Shown here: in pieces, positions 1 to 7,922 of the stretch | Position numbering within the stretch: the stretch's first letter is position 1 | Layout of the letters: every line of letters begins with the position of its first letter | DNA from: Tenuibacillus multivorans | Lineage (GTDB): Bacteria; Bacillota; Bacilli; Bacillales; Alkalibacillaceae | DNA length: 64,000 bases | Direction: 5' to 3' | Assembly (NCBI RefSeq): GCF_900103915.1 | Contig: NZ_FNIG01000008.1 | Coordinates: 62,001-126,000 of the forward strand | Translations under genes and position numbers: made by a program | The notes under the pieces: generated by a model | What the model was told of the DNA's origin: nothing | Seen by the model: the letters and a program-made list of their open reading frames with translations, nothing else | The model's database searches: none

Positions 1-135
1 AAAGGTACAATCGAAGAAAAGATATACGCACTCCAACAACGTAAGCGGGAACTGATTGAAAATGTGATTCAACCTGGTGAAACGATGTTCCAAAGCTTAA
101 GCGAAGATGAAATACGAGAACTGCTTAACGTATAA
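1..135 (+). CDS. SNF2-family DEAD/DEAH helicase, C-terminal end only
   Basis: The window opens inside a reading frame whose last 44 residues begin KGTIEEKIYALQQRKREL and continue through an IQPGE motif to SEDEIRELL before a TAA stop. This matches the extreme C-terminus of bacterial SNF2/Rad54-type ATP-dependent helicases (YwqA-like), where the KGTIEEKI motif belongs to the last part of helicase domain 2. Nothing of the ATPase motifs is visible because the rest lies to the left. An inverted repeat follows directly. Confidence 0.8.
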   Translation, partial: KGTIEEKIYALQQRKRELIENVIQPGETMFQSLSEDEIRELLNV

Positions 136-140
136 TAATC

Positions 141-162
141 TGAGCGAATCAAAATTCGCTCA
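141..162 (+). terminator. Hairpin terminator after the helicase
   Basis: A perfect 9-bp stem (TGAGCGAAT / ATTCGCTCA) with a 4-base loop sits 5 bases after the helicase stop and is followed by a T-rich stretch. It is a likely intrinsic terminator; the U-tract is interrupted. Confidence 0.6.
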
Positions 163-225
163 CCTTTATTCATTTTGCTTATGTTTTACTTAAAAAGCTC
201 TTAATCACTCTCAAAAATTAAGAGA

Positions 226-513
226 TTAACATCCACAGTCCCATTTTTGCTTATGCTTTTTAGATTCCCATACATCAATGTTAGGATGATGCTTCTTTTT
301 CATTTTCCTTTTAATATAATAATCGCCACAACCACATTCACAATATCTATAATGTTTTTTCTCATCGTGTTGTCTTACCTTGTCTATTTCATGGGAATTT
401 TTAAGAGGCTCTAATTTCAGGTGATGTCTGTCATATTCACAACAGCAGTCATCATCACAACAGATCTCCTCAATAAGTTTCCTTAAATAATAATGGTCCC
501 ATTTACTAAGCAT
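226..513 (-). CDS. Small Cys/His/Lys-rich protein of unknown function
   Basis: A 95-residue reading frame starts at an ATG preceded by GAAAGGGTC. It carries a CCDDDCCCEYD cluster near residue 18, a CECGCGDYY cluster in the middle and ends in WDCGC. Pairs and triplets of cysteines with many His and Lys suggest a metal-binding or disulfide-cross-linked protein. Spore-coat proteins of Bacillaceae often look like this, but I recognise no specific family. It stands alone, divergent from the RecQ-like fragment. Confidence 0.6.
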   Translation of the reverse strand: MLSKWDHYYLRKLIEEICCDDDCCCEYDRHHLKLEPLKNSHEIDKVRQHDEKKHYRYCECGCGDYYIKRKMKKKHHPNIDVWESKKHKQKWDCGC

Positions 514-567
514 ATGACTGACCCTTTCTCAATGAATCTACCAATATACTATTAGAAATATGATTAA

Positions 568-924
568 TTGATACGGCCTGATCGGCTGCATGAGTCCAAG
601 TCAATCATAACAAAAAAGAAAGTCGATCAAGATCCAAGCTACCTTGTTACTTATAAGCTATTCCAAAACGGCGCATTAATTGAAGATATCGCTAAAGAAA
701 GGGATTATACCATCAGCACTATTGAAAAACATCTATTAAAAGCGCATAAAAACGGGTATGAAGTCAATTGGGATCTATTATTTACTGGTGAGGCCAAGGA
801 AATAATCCTAAATCAGATACCTGATGAACCCGACATTAAACTGAAGCCGATTAAAGAACAATTACCCGATGAAATTAGCTACTCCATGATTAAAGCCGTA
901 TTAGCTAAGCATGAGATAATTTAG
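568..924 (+). pseudogene. Orphan RecQ-type C-terminal helix-turn-helix domain
   Basis: The 118-codon frame reads like the C-terminal HTH module (HTH_40 type) that follows the HRDC domain in some RecQ helicases and occurs in YpbB: a TYKLFQNGALIEDIAKER core, STIEKHL, then KPIKEQLPDEISYSMIKAVL. No helicase, RQC or HRDC part precedes it. The only in-frame start is a TTG at 568 without a good ribosome site, and the nearby ATG at 560 runs into a stop after two codons. It is probably the remnant of a deleted recQ-like gene, although a stand-alone small DNA-binding protein is possible. Confidence 0.55.
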
Positions 925-980
925 ATTATCGTACGAACAAGGCCAGCAGACCCCTTTGGAGTTATTGTGAGATAAAATTC

Positions 981-1014
981 AAATGGGAGCTTGGATTTTA
1001 ATCCAAGCCCATTT
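981..1014 (-). terminator. Hairpin terminator at the end of the thiazole operon
   Basis: A long near-perfect inverted repeat (AAATGGG-GCTTGGATT against AATCCAAGC-CCATTT) lies between the rightward RecQ-like fragment and the leftward thi operon. It could serve both strands. Confidence 0.6.
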
Positions 1015-1021
1015 ACTCCAA

Positions 1022-1150
1022 CTAAGTTTCTGATAACAATTTCATTGCTTTAGAAACATGATCTTTATGAACTAACACACTGCATGTTGACTGAATAGGT
1101 ACGCTTTGACGAAGGGGAGGAGTTTTAAGATGACAACGCACTCCATAACG
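1022..1150 (-). pseudogene. DUF3343-like fragment in frame behind thiF
   Basis: Directly after the thiF TAG the same frame stays open for 42 more codons, reading RYGVRCHLKTPPLRQSVP and then a TCSVLVHKDHV segment before a TAG. The pattern of a Thr-Pro-Pro turn followed by a lone Cys in a short beta strand resembles the C-terminal part of small DUF3343 (putative Se/S carrier-like) proteins. There is no good start codon and the usual N-terminal half is missing. I read it as a truncated gene; the family assignment is tentative. Confidence 0.3.
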
Positions 1151-2167
1151 CTAACCAAGAATTTGATGATAGAGTTTTTTAGCTTCTTTAATATCACTGA
1201 TGCCATGGATTAACACACGGCCATCCTTAAAAAAGACCATCCGATTATCATTGTAAGAATAAGAGACTAAGAATGGATTGTGTTCGACTTTACCGCCCTT
1301 TCGATTTAGAAAATGGACTAACTCATCTAAGTTTCTATTAACCTTTTGCGGTGGCCGAATTTGGACCGTGTCCCTCCCACAAAGCACAGTCGTTTTCGTC
1401 TGATTATGATAGGACAAATACGGATAAGTAGGATGTTGACCACATGAAGCACAATCATCTTGCTTCATTTGACTAACATCAATGGATGATTGTTCATTTT
1501 TCCATAAATCAAAATAGACGAGTTTATGTCGTAATGAATCATGATTGTCTGTTAGGACTTTTAAAGCCTCGGCTGTTTGATACGCGACAACCATATGAAC
1601 AGCTGGTGCAATAACACCAACGGTATCACATGTTGCGCCACCTAGTGGTATCGTCTGAAGCAAACAATTTAGACAAGGTGTCTTTCCTGGAATAATGGTA
1701 TAGCTCAGTCCATAGCTACTAACACAACCGCCGTAAATCCAGGGAATACGATGCTTTTCAGCCACATCATTAATCATGAAGCGTATATCAAAATTATCGG
1801 TGGCATCGATGATTAAATCGACGCCATTTAATAATTGCTCCATGTCTTCTGGCGTCACATCCATAATATGAGCATCAATTTCCACAGATGAATTAATTTC
1901 TTGTAATCGATTTTTTGCCGCAATAGCCTTAGGAACGTGGTTTAAAGCATGCTGCTCCGTATAAAGCTGCTGCCGTTGTAGGTTACTTTCTTCAACATAG
2001 TCACGATCAGCTATCGTGATTTGTCCTACCCCAGCGCGAGCTAGGATTTCGGCATTTCCTGTTCCTAAGGCACCCGCTCCAATAATTAAGACATGTTTTT
2101 GACTTAAAGCCTCTTGACCCTTCTCACCAATCGGATCAAATAGAATTTGTCTCGAATAACGTTCCAA
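1151..2167 (-). CDS. thiF: ThiF/MoeB-type E1-like adenylyltransferase
   Basis: The 338-residue protein has the E1-like layout: a Rossmann GAGALG nucleotide loop near residue 31, an ADRDYVEESNLQRQ segment, and two zinc-binding Cys pairs (CLNC and CASC). ThiF activates the C-terminal glycine of ThiS as an acyl-adenylate so that sulfur can be loaded for thiazole synthesis. Its place 18 bases after thiS supports ThiF over the closely related MoeB, though one enzyme may serve both. Translation probably starts at a TTG behind GAGAGGAG. It is the last intact gene of the TPP-riboswitch operon. Confidence 0.9.
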   Translation of the reverse strand: MERYSRQILFDPIGEKGQEALSQKHVLIIGAGALGTGNAEILARAGVGQITIADRDYVEESNLQRQQLYTEQHALNHVPKAIAAKNRLQEINSSVEIDAHIMDVTPEDMEQLLNGVDLIIDATDNFDIRFMINDVAEKHRIPWIYGGCVSSYGLSYTIIPGKTPCLNCLLQTIPLGGATCDTVGVIAPAVHMVVAYQTAEALKVLTDNHDSLRHKLVYFDLWKNEQSSIDVSQMKQDDCASCGQHPTYPYLSYHNQTKTTVLCGRDTVQIRPPQKVNRNLDELVHFLNRKGGKVEHNPFLVSYSYNDNRMVFFKDGRVLIHGISDIKEAKKLYHQILG

Positions 2168-2185
2168 TATGGTAACTCCTCTCTA

Positions 2186-2389
2186 TCAACCACCACCGAC
2201 GAACTGCACGAGTTCAATTCGATCTCCCTCTTTAACTTCCGTATCTTGGTATTGCGTACCATCAACAATTTGTTCATTTAACTCAACTATTATTTTCTTA
2301 TTATCCAAATCATGATGGCTTAATAAATCGGAAACGGTTTTAATGTCCCCAGGTAGCTTACGATCGTTACCATTAACATGAACTTTCAT
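2186..2389 (-). CDS. thiS: ThiS sulfur carrier protein
   Basis: A 67-residue ubiquitin-fold protein ending in VGGG; the terminal Gly-Gly is the site that ThiF adenylates and that becomes a thiocarboxylate, the sulfur donor to ThiG. The length is typical. Its ATG overlaps the tenI stop by four bases (ATGA), a sign of translational coupling. Confidence 0.93.
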   Translation of the reverse strand: MKVHVNGNDRKLPGDIKTVSDLLSHHDLDNKKIIVELNEQIVDGTQYQDTEVKEGDRIELVQFVGGG

Positions 2390-2994
2390 CGGCTTACACC
2401 TCCTCGGTAATGTTGCGTGACTTTTTTAGGGTTTTCAGATTCTAATATCCCTGACATAACCGCAATACCATGGGCACCACATTCCATTACCTTATTAGCA
2501 TTGTGGGGTGTGATTCCTCCAATAGCGATTACTGGAATACTCACTTGTTCTATGAGATTTTTCAAATTTTCGAGACCTCTTGGCTTTAATCCTGGCTTCG
2601 AATTGGATTTAAAAATATGTCCATATAACACATAATCCGCTCCGTCTTGTTCAGCTTTCTTTGCCTCCACTACCGAATGAACAGAACGACCAATTCTAAG
2701 GTCAGGATAATGCTGACGAACCGTTTTAACATCCAAACTATGATAAGCTAGTTGCACACCTCGAACTTGTTTATGAGAGGCTACGCTTACTCGATCGTTA
2801 ATCATAATTTTAGATGTTGGTATTCCAGCATTGATTAAATGATCAACACCGGTTTCTAGTTCTTCATCCGTTCGGTTTTTTTCCCGTAAATGGACATAGT
2901 CAATTTCGGTAATACAGTTAGAAGCGACGTCAGCAAACTCATGAAGCGACCATTTACCATTTGAGATTAAATGAATTTCTCCCAATTCTTTCAC
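2386..2994 (-). CDS. tenI: Thiazole tautomerase TenI
   Basis: A 202-residue TIM-barrel protein of the ThiE/TenI family. The GRSVHS segment, the VLYGHIF stretch with the TenI-type histidine, and the AIGGIT/GIAVMSG phosphate-binding loops fit TenI, which aromatises the thiazole carboxylate made by ThiG, better than thiamine phosphate synthase ThiE. It sits between thiH and thiS. The GTG at 2994 overlaps the ribosome site, so a TTG at 2985 is an alternative start. Confidence 0.87.
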   Translation of the reverse strand: MKELGEIHLISNGKWSLHEFADVASNCITEIDYVHLREKNRTDEELETGVDHLINAGIPTSKIMINDRVSVASHKQVRGVQLAYHSLDVKTVRQHYPDLRIGRSVHSVVEAKKAEQDGADYVLYGHIFKSNSKPGLKPRGLENLKNLIEQVSIPVIAIGGITPHNANKVMECGAHGIAVMSGILESENPKKVTQHYRGGVSR

Positions 2995-2997
2995 CCT

Positions 2998-4101
2998 TTA
3001 CACAATCTGCCAATCTTTCATAACAGGTTGGTATCCATGACTTTGTAATAGCGACCGAATGTCGTCTACTGAACGCTCATCCGAAATTTCAAATTGACTT
3101 TGTGTATTATCTGGTTCCGTATATCCGCCGACAACTGTTGATGAGGCCGCAGACATTTTCGTCGTCCCAAGTGGGATTAGTTGATCACGAAATTCAGGTG
3201 CTTCTCTAGTCGAAACCGTAATCCCTGAACGCGGTTGAAAAATACGATAAGCCAACATCGCCTGCACCAGGTTCTTATCGGTTACATTAACCTTTGGCTG
3301 AAAGCTTCCTGCATTTGGCCGTATGCGCGGAAAAGCCACGCCAACCTCGACATCTAAATATTTATCTTGTAAGTATTGGGCATGCAACCCGGTTATGTAG
3401 CTCTCCCGACGCCAATCATTTAAACCGAGTAATGCGGCAATGCTGACTGAACGCATACCAGCTTCACATCCGCGTTCAGGTGTATCAAGTCGGTATTTGA
3501 AAAAACGTTTCGGCCCTTTTGTGTGAAGCTCACGGTAAATCTCTTCATCATATACTTCTTGATAAACCGTGAGACCATCAATTCCGCTATCGACTAACTC
3601 TTGATACTGATCCGTATCAAGCGGTTGTATTTCCAATCCAATCGAAGAAAAATATTTAGTTAATACCTTTAAACATTGCTTAAGATATTTAACAGAGGAG
3701 TGCATCATCGATTCGCCAGAAAGAATAATGATGTGTTCAATGCCCATCTCTGAAATGGCCTTTGCTTCTTTCTCGACCTCTTCCATCGTTAAAATGCGAC
3801 GCGGAAAAACATTATCAACACTAAAGCTACAGTACTTACACGTGTTCACACAGTAGTCGGAAACATATAGCGGTAAAAATAATTGCATCGTATTGCCAAA
3901 ATTTTTAACTGTTAATTGATGTGCCTTTTGAGCCATGTCTTCTAAATAATCTTCTGCAGCTAGTGATAATAACATAAAGTAATCCTCTTCTGTTATTCGA
4001 TTTTTTTGTAATACGCGCTCAACATCTTGATGCTGAACATTATCTAACATACGTTCAATTGGCTGATCCTTTATTTTTTCCAATACATCGTAAAAACTCA
4101 T
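2998..4101 (-). CDS. thiH: 2-iminoacetate synthase ThiH (radical SAM)
   Basis: The 367-residue protein carries the radical-SAM CxxxCxxC motif (CVNTCKYC, about residue 83) that holds a 4Fe-4S cluster. ThiH cleaves tyrosine to dehydroglycine and p-cresol, supplying the glycine imine for thiazole formation with ThiG and ThiS-thiocarboxylate. Many Bacillus species use the oxygen-dependent glycine oxidase ThiO instead, so a ThiH here implies a route that works without oxygen. It lies 16 bases after thiG and four before tenI. Confidence 0.92.
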   Translation of the reverse strand: MSFYDVLEKIKDQPIERMLDNVQHQDVERVLQKNRITEEDYFMLLSLAAEDYLEDMAQKAHQLTVKNFGNTMQLFLPLYVSDYCVNTCKYCSFSVDNVFPRRILTMEEVEKEAKAISEMGIEHIIILSGESMMHSSVKYLKQCLKVLTKYFSSIGLEIQPLDTDQYQELVDSGIDGLTVYQEVYDEEIYRELHTKGPKRFFKYRLDTPERGCEAGMRSVSIAALLGLNDWRRESYITGLHAQYLQDKYLDVEVGVAFPRIRPNAGSFQPKVNVTDKNLVQAMLAYRIFQPRSGITVSTREAPEFRDQLIPLGTTKMSAASSTVVGGYTEPDNTQSQFEISDERSVDDIRSLLQSHGYQPVMKDWQIV

Positions 4102-4117
4102 GTAGAAACCATCCTTT

Positions 4118-4888
4118 TTATGAATTTAGAAAACCCGTTAACGGGGAAGAGGCCTTCGCCTGAGTTGAGGTTGGACCTAAACCCGAAATATAACCAGCTC
4201 GCCCAGCTTTAACCGCCATATCAAATGCTTGTGCCATTTGTGCCGGATCATTTGCTGTTGCAATAGCCGTGTTAACGAGTACAGCATCCGCCCCCATCTC
4301 CATTGCTTCAGCCGCTTCTGATGGCCGACCAATTCCAGCATCGACGACAATCGGCACATTCGCTTCATCGATCATAATTTGAATCATTTCCTTCATACGA
4401 ATCCCTCGGTTAGAGCCTATTGGGGAACCTAATGGCATGACAGCGGCTGCACCAGCTTCCTCTAATTGCCTAGCGACAATTAAATCTGGATTCATATAAG
4501 GTAAAACAACGAACCCTTCATCAACTAATTGCTGCGTTGCTTTCAATGTCTCATGATTATTTGGTAATAAATATTTATTGTCTGAAATAACTTCAATCTT
4601 AATCCAATTCCCCATTCCGGCAGCTTTAGCTAAATGAGCAATTCGCACTGCTTCTTCTGCATTACGAGCCCCAGATGTATTCGGCATTAATGTCATCTTA
4701 TCTGGAATATCATTTAAGATATATTGATCTTCACCACTTAAATCCACTCTACGTACCGCTACAGTAACAACATCCGCATTCGCTTCCTTAAGAGCCATTT
4801 TCATTTCCTGATGATCAGCAAATTTACCAGTCCCAACGAACAAACGGCTTTTTAACTCTTTACCAGCAATGACTAAAGCATCCTGCAT
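4118..4888 (-). CDS. thiG: Thiazole synthase ThiG
   Basis: The 256-residue beta/alpha barrel begins [22 protein letters not shown] and has NWIKIEVI with the Schiff-base lysine region, [10 protein letters not shown] and [11 protein letters not shown]. ThiG joins 1-deoxyxylulose 5-phosphate, dehydroglycine and ThiS sulfur into the thiazole. The start at 4888 follows AGGAGG and gives the usual length. A longer frame starting at 4960 would run through the riboswitch terminator hairpin and is not used. Confidence 0.93.
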   Translation of the reverse strand: MQDALVIAGKELKSRLFVGTGKFADHQEMKMALKEANADVVTVAVRRVDLSGEDQYILNDIPDKMTLMPNTSGARNAEEAVRIAHLAKAAGMGNWIKIEVISDNKYLLPNNHETLKATQQLVDEGFVVLPYMNPDLIVARQLEEAGAAAVMPLGSPIGSNRGIRMKEMIQIMIDEANVPIVVDAGIGRPSEAAEAMEMGADAVLVNTAIATANDPAQMAQAFDMAVKAGRAGYISGLGPTSTQAKASSPLTGFLNS

Positions 4889-4913
4889 TTTTTTCCTCCT
4901 ATTAATTGACATT

Positions 4914-4941
4914 AAAAAAAGCCCACCCCAACGGATGAGCT
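4914..4941 (-). terminator. Regulatory terminator of the TPP riboswitch
   Basis: On the minus strand a GC-rich hairpin (AGCTCATCC / GGGGTGGGCT) followed by seven T residues lies between the TPP aptamer and the thiG ribosome site. This is the expected expression platform for ligand-induced termination. Confidence 0.8.
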
Positions 4942-4976
4942 TTATAAACCATATGATCATAGATTAAAAGGTTTAA

Positions 4977-5060
4977 AGCTTCCCTCCGTTAGTTCTAACT
5001 ATCTCAGGTTCAAAGGGTCGGAAAAATTCCTCTCAGCCAAAAGAATTGGCACCCCTAGCT
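4977..5060 (-). promoter_or_regulatory. TPP riboswitch (THI element)
   Basis: The minus strand reads AGGGGTGCC, GGCTGAGAGG, GACCCTTTGAACCTGA and TTAGAACTAACGGAGGGAAG in order. These are the conserved pyrimidine- and pyrophosphate-sensing elements of the TPP aptamer. It is placed just before the terminator and thiG, so the thiazole operon should switch off when thiamine pyrophosphate is plentiful. A TATAAT-like -10 lies just upstream. Confidence 0.96.
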
Positions 5061-5132
5061 TTCTTAATATGTATGCTATTATTATAAACAATATTAACAA
5101 AATACTTGAGGTTTGTTAACACTTAAATACAA

Positions 5133-5172
5133 AAGCGTTTGAAAACGTAAAGCACTACATCTCCAAACGCTT
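5133..5172 (-). terminator. Hairpin terminator of the cupin gene
   Basis: Perfect arms AAGCGTTTG / CAAACGCTT around a 22-base loop, followed on the minus strand by a T-rich run, 10 bases after the cupin stop. Confidence 0.6.
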
Positions 5173-5182
5173 AAAATTACGC

Positions 5183-5746
5183 TTATTTATAATGATTTTC
5201 TTCTGTTGCCATTGCCACTGCTTTAGTTCCATGAACAGTTCCATATGGATGTTCAGGTGGTGCATAAATGGAATAAAGCTTAAGTGGTCGATGACCTGTG
5301 TTAATCAAATTATGCCATTTTCCAGCTGGGACCATAATCGCATCGTCCTCTGAAACATGTCGCTGGAAATATAATTGATCTTGCCTATCGCCCATCTGAA
5401 CAAGACCTTGACCTTGTTCAATCCGTAAAAATTGATCGGTATTTGGGTGATTTTCTAAACCAATATCCTCACCAACACCAATACTCATTAACGTCACCTG
5501 AAAATGCTCACCCGTCCATAAAGCAGTCCGGAAAGTATTATTTCGTTCAGCTGCATGCTCAATATTTACCACAAAGGGTTCTCCTCCGTGGTCTCTTATT
5601 TGATCTCCACCAAAAAATGGGTTCCAATTATTGTACCAATCATTAAAACCCAAATTGTCTTGATACGGGTTATGATTCCAATTTTGATAACCCCATTGTT
5701 GTTGTATTGGATTAGACCATTGATTGTCACATGAATAATGATACAT
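5183..5746 (-). CDS. Cupin-domain protein with Asn/Gln/Trp-rich N-terminus
   Basis: A 187-residue protein. The first 50 or so residues are low-complexity, rich in Asn, Gln, Trp and Tyr. After that comes a single cupin barrel with the motif ENHPNTDQFLRIEQGQG and, later, the second motif VPAGKWHNLINTG, which carry the likely metal-binding His/Glu residues. Sugar isomerases, dioxygenases and spore-coat cupins share this fold, so the substrate is unknown. The start chosen (MYHYSC) has AGGAGG ten bases upstream; a longer frame lacks a ribosome site. Confidence 0.75.
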   Translation of the reverse strand: MYHYSCDNQWSNPIQQQWGYQNWNHNPYQDNLGFNDWYNNWNPFFGGDQIRDHGGEPFVVNIEHAAERNNTFRTALWTGEHFQVTLMSIGVGEDIGLENHPNTDQFLRIEQGQGLVQMGDRQDQLYFQRHVSEDDAIMVPAGKWHNLINTGHRPLKLYSIYAPPEHPYGTVHGTKAVAMATEENHYK

Positions 5747-5849
5747 CTCCCATATTCCTCCTCTTGTTGCCATTCTATCTATCATATGCAATAGCCTAAT
5801 CAAATGTAAGCATGGAAGGTTAATATGGGGCTTCATCATTCCATGACAA

Positions 5850-6482
5850 TTATTTTGAAGGGAATATAGTATATGACCAGGAATATATAAAGTCTACAAC
5901 AAAAACAATCATCCATAACATCCCAATACTATATAAGGTATCATTGGGATACGGTGAATCTTCATACTTACCGGTTTCAAACCATGATGTTAAATAGCCA
6001 AACATTTCTTCAACACTATCCGTTCCTATCATCCAAAATACACTCTGTACTAATACAAATACAATAAGATGAATAGTGGCACTGTTCCGATATACTTTAG
6101 CCACATGTTTAGGATCCTTATTTCGTTCAATGACTCGATAATCCTTTTCTGTTAAAAGTTCCATGCCTCGCCAATTACCAATCTTTCTACGCATCCATCG
6201 ATCTAACTTGAAAAAATCATAGATACCGAACGTCACAGCATATAGCACAAAGATGATAAGAACAATTTGAAACGTTGAAATCTCACCCGTTGATTGATAA
6301 ATCAAGACAGCTAACACAGCTTCTAGTGCAAGTAGTAGTAAAAATACAAGTATAAAAATGCGACTTAATTTCTTTTGATCAAAATAGTATCTTGTTACCC
6401 CAAAAAGCAATAAAGAAATCAAAGATATTATTTCAATAACAATAAAAATTTCCCATTGAAAGTTTATTATAGTATCCATCAT
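5850..6482 (-). CDS. Multi-pass membrane protein of unknown function
   Basis: About 210 residues with hydrophobic segments near residues 12-33, 42-62, 72-92, 140-160 and at the C-terminus (GMLWMIVFVVDFIYSW), separated by a charged loop (RWMRRKIGNWRGMELL). No catalytic motif is evident and I do not recognise the family. A GAGGAG ribosome site overlaps a GTG start proposed upstream, so the ATG at 6482 or the adjacent ATG at 6479 is the likely start. Confidence 0.65.
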   Translation of the reverse strand: MMDTIINFQWEIFIVIEIISLISLLLFGVTRYYFDQKKLSRIFILVFLLLLALEAVLAVLIYQSTGEISTFQIVLIIFVLYAVTFGIYDFFKLDRWMRRKIGNWRGMELLTEKDYRVIERNKDPKHVAKVYRNSATIHLIVFVLVQSVFWMIGTDSVEEMFGYLTSWFETGKYEDSPYPNDTLYSIGMLWMIVFVVDFIYSWSYTIFPSK

Positions 6483-6572
6483 AAAGCTCCTCACTCAAAA
6501 ACGTTTTATCCATGTAATAGTACGTGTCTGTGATGAGAAGGTTTCAACAATTTATAAAATATGTCGCTAAAG

Positions 6573-6606
6573 AAAAACCCGACTATTGTGCATAATTAAT
6601 TCGGGT
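6573..6606 (-). terminator. Possible terminator after the small-exporter gene
   Basis: Minus-strand arms ACCCGA / TCGGGT followed by TTTTTC, downstream of the gene ending at 6653. The stem is only 6 bp, so this is weak. Confidence 0.4.
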
Positions 6607-6626
6607 CATAATTATTACATTAGACA

Positions 6627-6640
6627 ACCTAACGTTAGGT
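6627..6640. promoter_or_regulatory. Palindromic TetR-type operator, downstream copy
   Basis: ACCTAACGTTAGGT is a perfect 14-base palindrome. The same half-sites recur at 7133-7152 in the promoter between the exporter and the TetR gene, so both are probably bound by that regulator. This copy lies just past the 3' end of the exporter gene. Confidence 0.55.
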
Positions 6641-6652
6641 AACAAAATTAGT

Positions 6653-7090
6653 CTAATAAAAAGAATCAATACCTAACTTGGTTAAAATACCGATTATCAA
6701 ACCATATAAAGCAATACTGATCGCAGAAGACGTAAAAATCTTTTTCTTACTTAAACCGATTAGTTTACACAAAACACCGATTGTCCACGAACCGACAATT
6801 GGTGTCGTTAACAAAATAAATCCAAAACTACCCTTTCGAATCTTATGACTAAAACGCGATACTGACGTTTTTAGCAAAAATTTATTGATTCGTTCAAATC
6901 GTGACAGCTTGTCATAGAAAAACACAATTAGGGGAATCGCCATGAAATTCCCAACACAAGACCATAACACTGAAGAAAAACCATCTAAACCAACGGCCAT
7001 TGTAGCTGGGATAGCAATATAGATCTCAAACATTGGGAAAAATCCAATAAACCAAGCCATAAAACAAAGCCAGATATATTCCATCATCAT
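6653..7090 (-). CDS. Putative small multidrug export protein (COG2426 type)
   Basis: A 145-residue hydrophobic protein with about four membrane segments and the FFPMFEIYIAIPATMAVG motif near the N-terminus that marks the small multidrug-export/COG2426 family; the transported compound is not known for this family in general. The ATG at 7090 follows GGGGG at seven bases. It is divergent from a TetR regulator, and operator palindromes flank it on both sides, pointing to local repression. Confidence 0.75.
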   Translation of the reverse strand: MMMEYIWLCFMAWFIGFFPMFEIYIAIPATMAVGLDGFSSVLWSCVGNFMAIPLIVFFYDKLSRFERINKFLLKTSVSRFSHKIRKGSFGFILLTTPIVGSWTIGVLCKLIGLSKKKIFTSSAISIALYGLIIGILTKLGIDSFY

Positions 7091-7132
7091 AACTCATCCC
7101 CCTTTATCTATATGTCATAATTTGATACAATA

Positions 7133-7152
7133 AACCTAACGAACGTTAGGTT
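7133..7152. promoter_or_regulatory. TetR-type operator in the divergent promoter
   Basis: AACCTAAC and GTTAGGTT form an inverted repeat around GAAC. It sits between the start codons of the exporter (7090, leftward) and the TetR regulator (7197, rightward), where a bound repressor would block both. Confidence 0.7.
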
Positions 7153-7196
7153 CCCTCATAATACCATATTTTTTTATATAGATAAAGGGTGAAACC

Positions 7197-7787
7197 ATGA
7201 GTACAAAAGATAAAATTTTAGAAACAAGTATTAAATTATTTTCCGAACTTGGTTACGAAGGGACATCTATGATGCAAGTGGCTGAAGCAGTTGGCATTAA
7301 AAAGCCATCTCTATACGCCCATTTTGATAGTAAAGAAAAGATTTTTATTAGCACTGTCGAAAAAGTTGCGGTGGAATATGTCAATTTCATTAGTGAAACG
7401 ATCAACGATTTAAAAGATAATTCAACTGAGGATAAACTATTGAACCTACTCCAGACCACTTATCGTGTTTATAATTCTGACGATCATTTAGGGGAATTTT
7501 TCTATCGTTTTGTTTTATTTTCACCTTCTAATTTGAAAAATCAAGTCAGAGAAATCATAAAAGACAGTGATCGTAAATTACACATATTATTGCAAAAAAT
7601 AATTGAAGATGGGAAACAACATAACGAATTAGACCCTGAACTTTCAAGTGAATCCGTATTAAGAAGTTATTTGTGCATTTTTAACAATATCGATGTTGAT
7701 GCCAGATACTATTCATTAAAAGGAAAAGAATTAGATAAACATTTATTGATGATTTGGGAAGTGTTTTGGCGAGGGGTTAAGTATTGA
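7197..7787 (+). CDS. TetR/AcrR-family transcriptional regulator
   Basis: A 196-residue protein with the N-terminal TetR DNA-binding domain (KDKILETSIKLFSELGYEGT, then VAEAVGIKKPSLYAHFDSKE) and a helical ligand-binding C-terminus. It faces the COG2426 exporter across an inverted-repeat operator, so it most likely represses the exporter and itself until an inducer binds. The ribosome site is AAAGGGTG. Confidence 0.9.
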   Translation: MSTKDKILETSIKLFSELGYEGTSMMQVAEAVGIKKPSLYAHFDSKEKIFISTVEKVAVEYVNFISETINDLKDNSTEDKLLNLLQTTYRVYNSDDHLGEFFYRFVLFSPSNLKNQVREIIKDSDRKLHILLQKIIEDGKQHNELDPELSSESVLRSYLCIFNNIDVDARYYSLKGKELDKHLLMIWEVFWRGVKY

Positions 7788-7922
7788 GTTATTCAAAAAA
7801 GAAATGGTTCCCCAATACAATTTTAAAAAATAATTGAATTTCTTGAAGGATTTTGAATAGTCCTGTCGAATCATATTAAGCGAAAGATGTTCTTTTCAAA
7901 AAATATGAATGGAGGATGTTTA

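Noticed and set aside
1130-1213. 27-codon frame on the plus strand with GGGGAGG ribosome site antisense to thiF
   Set aside because: Too short, overlaps thiF antisense, and no recognisable sequence.
4177-4368. 63-residue frame inside thiG on the same strand
   Set aside because: Out-of-frame shadow of thiG, low complexity, no ribosome site.
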